Shown one piece after another: positions 1-5,181 of a DNA stretch of 25,790 nucleotides. The first letter of the stretch is position 1. Each line of letters starts with the position of its first letter. The position numbers and the translations under genes are program-made. The DNA lies in IMG/VR virus record IMGVR_UViG_3300020401_000080, positions 1 through 25,790 of that record; one strand, 5' to 3'. Below the pieces are notes generated by a model. The model was not told the origin of the DNA and ran no database searches. It saw only the letters and a list, made by a program, of their open reading frames with translations. Source of the stretch: a virus.

Positions 1-1143
1 TTATTAGGTGTAGACGATTGGAAGGAAATCAAAGACGTTCCTGCCGCACTACAAAAAATTAGAGATACAAAAGACTTTTGGATAGACCTTAAACCAACTG
101 CAAATCATCAAAACTTATTAAACATTATAAAAGACTTAAAAGGAGAGTATAAGATATTAAGTGCTCCTATGTCTGATGATGAAAGAGTTGAACCTAGCAA
201 ACGTGAATGGGTAAAGAAACACTTAACAGCTTTTCCACCTAAGGAAGTTATTATTAGTGCAAACAAAAGCCAATATGCAACACAACCAGATGGTACACCA
301 AACATACTAATAGATGACTTTGGTCAAAATGTTGCTAAATGGGAAGCCTCAGGCGGTGTAGGATTTAAACACAAGGATCACAAGTTTGAAAGAACTGCAA
401 ACAACTTAAAACAATATTTTGACAAACCAGTTGAGGAAAGAGAATTGACAAAAGGAGAAGAAAAAGATAAAGAACGTTTCGTAAAAGGAATGAAGAAAAA
501 TGCTAAAGACTTTAAAAAACGTTATGGTAAAGATGCTAAAGCAGTTATGTATGCTACTGCTACTAAGATGGCTAAAGAAGGCGATCTTATACCTCTTCCG
601 AAAAATAGTTTCTCGGTAGATTCAGATGCTACAGACTATGACTTTATGAAACTAGGACGTAACATGGCTAACATTAAAACAACTGAGCCAGATGATGCTA
701 ATATGGGTGATCAAGATATCTTCTTAAACTTCTTTGGTGGAGACATAGAAGCTAAACACATGATTTCCAACCTTAAGAGATTAGGATATAAGGTTGGTGA
801 TGTAAGTGGTTATCAGGATCATAACTTTGACCCAGAGCCTACAGATGGAGAAGCACCACCACAAGTTAAGAGCAAAGATGTTCCAGATTTTATTGGTAAG
901 AAGGGCAAGGTTCCTTTAGATAGATTAAAGTCAGTACAACGTGATCGTAGTTGGCAAAAGCTAGGTAAAGCACTACAACGCACAGGAGAAAAGAAGTATG
1001 CTCCTATACTATGCGATATGGACGGTTGTATTGTTAATGGGCATCATAGATACGATGCACTACGTTTACGTGGCCAAAAAGAAGCCAGAGTACACATGAT
1101 CAACGGCCGTTTAAAAGAGATCATGCAACTAATGAAAAGATAA
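1..1143 (+). CDS. HAD-type 5'-nucleotidase fused to ParB-like domain (5' partial)
   Basis: The frame is open from base 1, so the gene starts upstream; the ATG at 169 is internal. The first 130 or so visible residues look like the second half of a HAD 5'(3')-deoxyribonucleotidase: LSAPMSDDE (residues 53-61, motif II region), a following KREW helix, and ILIDDFGQN (102-110), the acidic motif IV. Motif I (DxDxT) would lie upstream of the window. Residues 159-193 form a basic helical segment with FKKRYG and VMYATATKMAKE, a type often seen in marine phage proteins. The C-terminus (about 293-370) has VPLDRL and DGCIVNGHHRYDAL, the GHHR signature of ParB/sulfiredoxin-like domains. A nucleotidase joined to a ParB-like nuclease or NTP-binding domain suggests nucleotide or DNA processing, but the reaction is unknown. 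The HAD call is moderate; the GHHR motif is clear. Confidence 0.7.
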   Translation, partial: LLGVDDWKEIKDVPAALQKIRDTKDFWIDLKPTANHQNLLNIIKDLKGEYKILSAPMSDDERVEPSKREWVKKHLTAFPPKEVIISANKSQYATQPDGTPNILIDDFGQNVAKWEASGGVGFKHKDHKFERTANNLKQYFDKPVEERELTKGEEKDKERFVKGMKKNAKDFKKRYGKDAKAVMYATATKMAKEGDLIPLPKNSFSVDSDATDYDFMKLGRNMANIKTTEPDDANMGDQDIFLNFFGGDIEAKHMISNLKRLGYKVGDVSGYQDHNFDPEPTDGEAPPQVKSKDVPDFIGKKGKVPLDRLKSVQRDRSWQKLGKALQRTGEKKYAPILCDMDGCIVNGHHRYDALRLRGQKEARVHMINGRLKEIMQLMKR

Positions 1144-1146
1144 ATA
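1139..1146 (+). promoter_or_regulatory. possible late promoter octamer GATAAATA
   Basis: It matches the T4 late promoter octamer (TATAAATA) at 7 of 8 positions and overlaps the stop codon of the preceding gene. It ends only 5 bases before the ATG at 1152, so transcription from it would begin at or near the start codon. No Shine-Dalgarno is visible there. It is weaker as a promoter call than the sites at 2780 and 25434. Confidence 0.35.
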
Positions 1147-1151
1147 TTATT

Positions 1152-2270
1152 ATGCGTTTAAGAGAAATCAAAAAAAATAAACCAAGTAAGCCAAGAGATC
1201 CTAATTTCCAGGCTATGCAGAATCTACGTAAAAGTGGAGCCGCAGGAAGCCATGGCGATAAAACTAAAGATATTCCACGCAAAGAAAAACACAAGGGTAA
1301 AGCATACGATATAAACACTGATGAAAGCGGTATCATGTATCGTGCAGGTGTTAAGAAGTATGGCAAAGCAGGAATGAAAGCTATACAAAGTGCCGCTGGT
1401 AAAGGTGCTTCACACCAAGAGATAGGTAAAATTAAAGACAAGCATTTAAAAGACGAAGTAGGCGAAACTGCTACACCAGGTGCAACTAGCGCCGGTAACA
1501 TAGCAACAGTGGCTAATCCACACATAGCAAACAGCAAAGCAAAGCCTAAGAAGCAAAAACCAACGGATAACGCACTAGATAACAAGAGTCACGGATTATT
1601 TGGTCAACCCTTAAAAAGGCTAAATAATAGTAAGGAAACGCAAATGAAAAGCAAAGACTTAATACAAGAAAATTTAGCCGACGAGGCTTCTAAAGTAGAG
1701 CAAGATCATGAAGTACAAATGGCAAGAGCCCAACTGTACAAGATTGCGAAGTATTCTATTAAGTTACACGAGATGCTTAAAAACGTTTCAGAACAAGAAG
1801 GATTAGAAGGTTGGGTACAATCTAAGATCACAAAAGCATCAGACTACATTGGTGCAGTATATCACAACATGGATTACGAGCAAAAGTTTGAACAAGTTAG
1901 TGAAAACATTAACGAAGCAAAGGCTTGTAACTGTAATGAAGATTGTGCTTGTGGCGGAAACTGTACACCAGACTGTAACTGCGGACCTAACTGCAACGAA
2001 AGTGTTAAAGAAGAAGTTTTAGACGAAAAAGATCCTTGTTGGAAAGGTTACAAACAAATAGGAATGAAGAAGAAAGGTAAAAAAGAAGTACCTAACTGCG
2101 TTCCTGAAGATTACACATCATCTTTAGCAGATAGATTAGAAGCAGAGAAGTCCGAGTATGTATACGAAAAACAAAAAGGCGTTGACGGCAAAGTATGTTG
2201 GAAAGGCTACAAACGTATGGGTACAAAGAAAAAGGGCGGTAAAACTGTTGATAACTGCGTAAAGATGTAA
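1152..2270 (+). CDS. Cys-rich protein with duplicated CWKGYK module, possibly virion-associated
   Basis: 372 aa, no enzyme motif recognised. Residues 1-160 are basic and low in hydrophobics, with YRAGVKKYGKAGMKAIQ (63-79). Residues 165-250 look alpha-helical (KLHEMLKNVSEQEGLEGW, 204-221), a segment I associate with structural proteins of marine T4-like phages, though not certainly. Residues 259-281 carry eight cysteines in 23 residues (259, 261, 265, 267, 271, 275, 277, 281) in CxC and CxxxC spacing, which suggests metal binding. Two copies of a module Cys-Trp-Lys-Gly-Tyr-Lys ... Asn-Cys-Val follow (Cys296-Cys316 and Cys349-Cys369). An internal ATG at 1644 (MKSKDL) could be a second start. 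No Shine-Dalgarno is evident at 1152. The stop overlaps the next start (TAATG). Confidence 0.75.
   Translation: MRLREIKKNKPSKPRDPNFQAMQNLRKSGAAGSHGDKTKDIPRKEKHKGKAYDINTDESGIMYRAGVKKYGKAGMKAIQSAAGKGASHQEIGKIKDKHLKDEVGETATPGATSAGNIATVANPHIANSKAKPKKQKPTDNALDNKSHGLFGQPLKRLNNSKETQMKSKDLIQENLADEASKVEQDHEVQMARAQLYKIAKYSIKLHEMLKNVSEQEGLEGWVQSKITKASDYIGAVYHNMDYEQKFEQVSENINEAKACNCNEDCACGGNCTPDCNCGPNCNESVKEEVLDEKDPCWKGYKQIGMKKKGKKEVPNCVPEDYTSSLADRLEAEKSEYVYEKQKGVDGKVCWKGYKRMGTKKKGGKTVDNCVKM
2037..2102 (+). repeat. CWKGYK module, copy 1
   Basis: In-frame repeat within the Cys-rich protein. It encodes Cys-Trp-Lys-Gly-Tyr-Lys, a Lys-rich turn, then Asn-Cys-Val, with 20 residues from the first to the second Cys. 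Copy 2 lies at 2196-2261. Confidence 0.85.
2196..2261 (+). repeat. CWKGYK module, copy 2
   Basis: Second in-frame copy with the same 20-residue Cys-to-Cys spacing and the same ends (CWKGYK ... NCV) as 2037-2102. It forms the extreme C-terminus of the protein. The nucleotide match is strong at both ends and diverged in the middle. Confidence 0.85.
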
Positions 2271-2773
2271 TGAAAATAAAACACCTCACAAACGAAACAT
2301 TCACCGTTAACGAAAATCCATTTGCAACAGCCTTGAAAAAAGCTAAAGCAGGTGCAGAATACTTTACTGGTGACGATGGTGCAATAGCAAACACAGCCAA
2401 ACAAATGAGTAAGAAGTATGGCGGAGCTCACGGTGGCAAAGAACCTAAGAAGCCAGGCTTTGGATCTGCATTACGCAAAGGACTAGGACTTGGTCCAGAT
2501 GACAGCAAGGGCAAGGGTAAAACTGCAAAAGCACCTAAAACAAATACAAAAGCGGCGGCTCCAACTGTAGAGCCTAAAGTTGTTGCAAAAGGCTCTCCTA
2601 TTAGAGACGTAGGTGATCTTCCAAGCGGTAGTGCATACCAAGATGGAAAGTCTACTTGGACATATACAGGCACTGAGTGGACAGATGGAACTAACAAGCT
2701 AGACGCAAATACTGGCTGGAGAAAGTTCCAAAAGGCCATTCAAAAAGGCCAGGCTTTCGTAGCTAAAAAATAA
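2270..2773 (+). CDS. basic Gly/Lys-rich protein, unknown function
   Basis: 167 aa, not recognised. Translation is coupled to the upstream Cys-rich gene by a TAATG overlap. Residues 1-70 include KKYGGAHGGKEP and GFGSALRKGLGLG. A low-complexity Lys/Ala/Pro/Thr linker follows at about 80-105. The C-terminal 60 residues (from GDLPSGSAYQDGKSTWTYTG) are Trp- and Gly-rich with a short beta-like repeat of Trp-Thr-Tyr-Thr-Gly type, then a basic helix ending in KK. The composition resembles small accessory virion or core proteins, but nothing in the sequence proves that. It lies just upstream of a late-type promoter. Confidence 0.7.
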   Translation: MKIKHLTNETFTVNENPFATALKKAKAGAEYFTGDDGAIANTAKQMSKKYGGAHGGKEPKKPGFGSALRKGLGLGPDDSKGKGKTAKAPKTNTKAAAPTVEPKVVAKGSPIRDVGDLPSGSAYQDGKSTWTYTGTEWTDGTNKLDANTGWRKFQKAIQKGQAFVAKK

Positions 2774-2779
2774 ACTTCC

Positions 2780-2787
2780 GATAAATA
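2780..2787 (+). promoter_or_regulatory. late-type promoter octamer GATAAATA
   Basis: 7 of 8 match to the T4 late octamer TATAAATA, in the 40-base gap before the gene at 2814. A start site some 6 bases downstream (about 2793) would give a short leader holding the Shine-Dalgarno gaggag (2804-2809). Placement and spacing suit a late promoter recognised by a gp55-type sigma factor; no such factor is in the window. Confidence 0.55.
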
Positions 2788-2813
2788 CTTTAAATTAACA
2801 ATAGAGGAGCATT

Positions 2814-3467
2814 ATGGCCTTTTTAGTTCATAACCTACCGCCGGTTGAAGTATATGTAAAGAAAGAATACTTATACGATCTAGAAAAGGGTCATGGAGAG
2901 TTCACTCCAGGTCATTGGATATCTATTAGAAGTATTATGGGCAAGGCTCTATACTTTGAAACACTACTTACAGAATATGGTGCATTATACGACAAACTTC
3001 CTATTAGTGCATTTGTTTGGAAAACTAACATAAATCAAGAAGATCAATTACCACTAGATACACTACAGATATGGGATTGCTTTGATTACGATATTACATT
3101 AATTAAAAAGCCTATGTTAGCTGATTGTGAATTCTTTGGTAAAGATAAGAAAATGCACAAGGGCGAATACTTGTTTACACTTGATACTTGCCATGCACAA
3201 CACTCTACACTAAACGTAAACTTTTCGGAACATGATCCAGAACACAAATCATTTAATATTATCAAAATGAAGAATGGACAGTTTGCGGCACAACCAAATA
3301 ACAGAGTTATTTTTACAGATCAAAGTTTAGTACTAGGTGAACGCAAGACTCCAGATTTCAAAGTTTGTACACAAAATTACACAGTAGAAAATAATCCAAA
3401 ATGGTCCGTTGGACATACAGACGAATGGGCTTACAAAACCAAAGACGAAGAATCCAAAACTGATTAA
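2814..3467 (+). CDS. conserved phage protein, unknown function
   Basis: 217 aa. The ATG is well supported by gaggag 5 bases upstream and by a late-type promoter octamer at 2780. The sequence is that of a soluble mixed alpha/beta protein with many aromatic residues: LPPVEVYVKKEYLYDL (8-23), HWISIRSIMGKALYFETLL (35-53), LQIWDCFDYDITLI (83-96), and a CHAQHSTLNVNFSEHD segment near the middle. No signal peptide, membrane helix or catalytic motif is seen. I believe similar proteins occur in other marine T4-like phages but know no function. If the promoter is real it is expressed late, so a virion or assembly role is possible. Confidence 0.75.
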   Translation: MAFLVHNLPPVEVYVKKEYLYDLEKGHGEFTPGHWISIRSIMGKALYFETLLTEYGALYDKLPISAFVWKTNINQEDQLPLDTLQIWDCFDYDITLIKKPMLADCEFFGKDKKMHKGEYLFTLDTCHAQHSTLNVNFSEHDPEHKSFNIIKMKNGQFAAQPNNRVIFTDQSLVLGERKTPDFKVCTQNYTVENNPKWSVGHTDEWAYKTKDEESKTD

Positions 3468-3481
3468 GATTAAATAACTGT

Positions 3482-4027
3482 ATGTTGATCCCTAACGTAC
3501 AGAATTTACAGTTTAACGAACAAGCAGACGTTTTTACAATGATATATGAAGGTGCTGAATCCTTGAAACCAATTCTTACGGAAAAGATCAAAGCACAGGG
3601 AGATCAGCAATATAGAAAAACTAATGTTCAAGCAGACATGACTAAATGGACTATGTTTAATGATCCTGATTTCCAAAAGATTATTGACTTTGCTATTGAC
3701 GTTATCAAAGGTGGTCTAGTCAGTATTCCAACAGGAAAGTTCTTTGCAACAGATTGTTGGGGTGCTTGTTATAAGAAAGGTGATAGTTGTAACGCACACG
3801 CACATCACCCAGCTATTTGGAGTTTCGTTTATTATGTAGATGCAGAACCAAATGATGCACCACTAGTATTTCCAACTAGCCAAAATGCAATATATCCAAA
3901 TACAGGATTAATGATTGTGTTTCCAGGTTGGGTAACTCATAGTGTGCCACCACAAGAAAATGATAAAGAAAGAATTGTGATTGCCGGCAACATTTCTATT
4001 GACAGACAACAGGCAACGAGTGTATAA
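3482..4027 (+). CDS. 2OG-Fe(II) oxygenase family protein
   Basis: 181 aa. The C-terminal half fits the small phage 2-oxoglutarate/Fe(II) dioxygenases: an iron-binding region NAHAHHPAIWSFVYYVD with His106/His108/His109 at the start of the first core strand, GLMIVFPGWVTHSV with the distal His153, and RIVIAGNISI where Arg164 would bind the 2-oxoglutarate carboxylate. The canonical HxD is replaced by HxHH, as in other proteins of the putative 2OG-FeII_Oxy_5 type. The substrate is unknown; phage members are suspected of acting on protein or nucleic acid. The start is the first ATG after the previous stop, with no obvious Shine-Dalgarno. A strong sigma70-type promoter is embedded in the last 30 bases. 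Confidence 0.82.
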   Translation: MLIPNVQNLQFNEQADVFTMIYEGAESLKPILTEKIKAQGDQQYRKTNVQADMTKWTMFNDPDFQKIIDFAIDVIKGGLVSIPTGKFFATDCWGACYKKGDSCNAHAHHPAIWSFVYYVDAEPNDAPLVFPTSQNAIYPNTGLMIVFPGWVTHSVPPQENDKERIVIAGNISIDRQQATSV

Positions 4028-4028
4028 T
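3999..4028 (+). promoter_or_regulatory. sigma70-type promoter upstream of dsbA-like gene
   Basis: TTGACA at 3999-4004 and TATAAT at 4023-4028, spacer 18 bp, both full consensus. It overlaps the end of the oxygenase gene. The predicted start near 4035 gives a leader of about 18 nt with the Shine-Dalgarno aggaga before ATG 4053. Confidence 0.75.
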
Positions 4029-4052
4029 ATAAAACTAAATTAGGAGAATATC

Positions 4053-4313
4053 ATGAGTGATAGAGTATATGGACCAGACGAAAAGCAGAAGCTAGAACGT
4101 TTGGTAAATGAAGGTGCTCAAGTAATGCAGGAAGTTGAAGACTTGAATGCAGGTTTAAAGGATACTGTGAAAGCAGTAGCAGAAGAACTTAACATGAAAC
4201 CAGCACTTATTAACAAGGCAATTAAAATTGCACATAAAGGCGATTGGTCAAAAGTAGCAGATGCTTTTGATGATTTAGAAACTTTGGTAGTTACAGTAGG
4301 CAAAGACAAGTAG
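4053..4313 (+). CDS. dsbA: DsbA-like dsDNA-binding protein
   Basis: 86 aa, the size of T4 DsbA (89 aa), a double-stranded DNA-binding protein that influences late transcription. The fold is similar: an N-terminal acidic helix (KQKLERLVNEGAQVMQEV), a second helix (LKDTVKAVAEELNMKPALI), the motif KIAHKGD where T4 has YHKDN, and an acidic C-terminal helix ending TVGK. Similarity is at the level of helix pattern and a few residues, so the name is probable, not proven. A good Shine-Dalgarno (aggag) and a consensus promoter at 3999 precede it. The stop overlaps the GTG of the next gene (TAGTG). Confidence 0.65.
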   Translation: MSDRVYGPDEKQKLERLVNEGAQVMQEVEDLNAGLKDTVKAVAEELNMKPALINKAIKIAHKGDWSKVADAFDDLETLVVTVGKDK

Positions 4314-4585
4314 TGAGTATCTCGGCGTTTTTTAAAAAAAGCTACGAGTCTCACCCAAGAGCATTTTACCTTGAAATGGTTAGTGCTATTACGGTGATTA
4401 TAGGTAGTGGTATTCTTACCTATACAGTTCTTGCACCAAGGCCAGACATATTCATTCCATTTTATTGGATTGGAAGTGTTACAGGATTCTTTGGAGCATA
4501 TTATAGAAGTTCAGCATGGGTTATGGTTTTAACCGCATGGTTTACAACTATGAATACCATAGCACTTTGGAAGTTATTTTTATGA
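4313..4585 (+). CDS. small membrane protein, GTG start
   Basis: 90 aa, beginning with GTG that shares its G with the preceding TAG. After a short charged N-terminus (about 20 residues) come three hydrophobic spans: roughly residues 23-42 (MVSAITVIIGSGILTYTVL), 47-65 (FIPFYWIGSVTGFFGAYY) and 69-89 (WVMVLTAWFTTMNTIALWKL). This suggests an integral inner-membrane protein. No known family is recognised. It ends in an ATGA overlap with the HAD phosphatase gene, so the two are probably translated together. Confidence 0.75.
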   Translation: MSISAFFKKSYESHPRAFYLEMVSAITVIIGSGILTYTVLAPRPDIFIPFYWIGSVTGFFGAYYRSSAWVMVLTAWFTTMNTIALWKLFL

Positions 4586-4893
4586 TTTATATGGTTGACA
4601 TCGACGGAACAATATGTTATACTACAGGTAGTAATTATGAAGAAAGTAGGCCAATTCAAGATAGAATTGATCACTTCAATAAACTATATGATGAAGGACA
4701 TGAAATTAATTATTGGACAGCCAGAGGTGCTAAATCAGGCACTGACTGGTACGGATTTACTAAGGCACAATTACTCAATTGGGGAGTTAAATTTACAACA
4801 CTAAAATTAGGCAAACCACATTACGATATTTGGATAGATGATAAGGCACAAAATGACAAAGAATATTTTAGAAACAAGAGATATACAGGCTAA
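4582..4893 (+). CDS. HAD-superfamily phosphatase
   Basis: 103 aa using ATG 4582, which overlaps the previous stop as ATGA; the frame is open further upstream (ATG 4516), but the DxD motif sits right after 4582, as usual for this family. HAD motifs are complete: MVDIDGT with nucleophile Asp6 and Asp8 (motif I), YWTARG with Thr46 (motif II), Lys78 in LGKPH (motif III), and WIDDKA with Asp86/Asp87 (motif IV). The small size and lack of a cap domain resemble compact phosphatases acting on nucleotides, sugar phosphates or polynucleotide ends. The substrate cannot be read from sequence. A sigma70-like promoter lies within its 5' end. Confidence 0.85.
   Translation: MIYMVDIDGTICYTTGSNYEESRPIQDRIDHFNKLYDEGHEINYWTARGAKSGTDWYGFTKAQLLNWGVKFTTLKLGKPHYDIWIDDKAQNDKEYFRNKRYTG
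4595..4623 (+). promoter_or_regulatory. intragenic sigma70-like promoter
   Basis: TTGACA at 4595-4600, 17 bp, TATACT at 4618-4623. The -35 box coincides with the codons for the catalytic VDIDG motif, so the match may be partly coincidental, but spacing and boxes equal those before folE (20379). If active it would feed the membrane protein gene and gp43. Confidence 0.45.
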
Positions 4894-5113
4894 ACCATAC
4901 CAACCTTTAGCATGGTTGTTCACTGCAACCTTGATAGGAGCCGCAACAATGGCGGCGTTTAATATGTACCCTTGGTACAGTTATGCGTTCACAGTATCAA
5001 ACTTAGGTTGGGTAGTAATAGGTATATTATGGAAAGAAAAGTCCTTGATTGTTTTAAACGCAGGACTTACAATAATATATATAATCGGTCTAATCAGTGA
5101 TTGGATTAACTAG
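4853..5113 (+). CDS. small three-helix membrane protein
   Basis: 86 aa from ATG 4853 (an in-frame ATG at 4838 would add five residues; neither has a strong Shine-Dalgarno). It overlaps the end of the HAD gene by 41 bases in another frame. Hydrophobic spans lie at about residues 18-37 (PLAWLFTATLIGAATMAAF), 40-59 (YPWYSYAFTVSNLGWVVIGI) and 64-83 (SLIVLNAGLTIIYIIGLI). The pattern NLGWVVIGILWKEK then VLNAGLTIIYIIGL is reminiscent of half-size transporter repeats (SemiSWEET/PnuC-like), but this is only an impression. It is the last gene before the gp43 leader. Confidence 0.72.
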   Translation: MTKNILETRDIQAKPYQPLAWLFTATLIGAATMAAFNMYPWYSYAFTVSNLGWVVIGILWKEKSLIVLNAGLTIIYIIGLISDWIN

Positions 5114-5121
5114 AAGGTATA

Positions 5122-5166
5122 GTCGGCCACAAGCGACAGTTTGGTATTTGCCAGCCTCAAATGGCA
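5122..5166 (+). promoter_or_regulatory. tandem hairpins, candidate gp43 translational operator
   Basis: Two hairpins lie between the upstream stop and the polymerase Shine-Dalgarno (aaggag, 5171-5176). Hairpin 1: stem GTCG/CGAC (5122-5125 with 5134-5137), loop GCCACAAG. Hairpin 2: stem TGCCA/TGGCA (5149-5153 with 5162-5166), loop GCCTCAAA. Both loops are 8 nt and agree at 6 positions (GCCnCAAn). T4 gp43 represses its own translation by binding an RNA hairpin with a 5-bp stem and 8-nt loop just before its ribosome site, so geometry and location match; the loop sequence differs from that of T4. Confidence 0.6.
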
Positions 5167-5181
5167 TACAAAGGAGAATAA

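Noticed and set aside
1121-1585. Minus-strand frame of 154 codons
   Set aside because: It is antisense to the HAD-ParB and Cys-rich genes, hydrophobic only because it mirrors Lys-rich codons, with no ribosome site. Other minus-strand frames in the window fail for the same reasons.
4516-4581. N-terminal extension of the HAD phosphatase
   Set aside because: It lies in the membrane protein gene, and the HAD motif I normally lies within the first ten residues.
5080-5085. TATAAT as a promoter for gp43
   Set aside because: No -35 box at usable spacing; the run TATATATAAT is simply AT-rich coding sequence.
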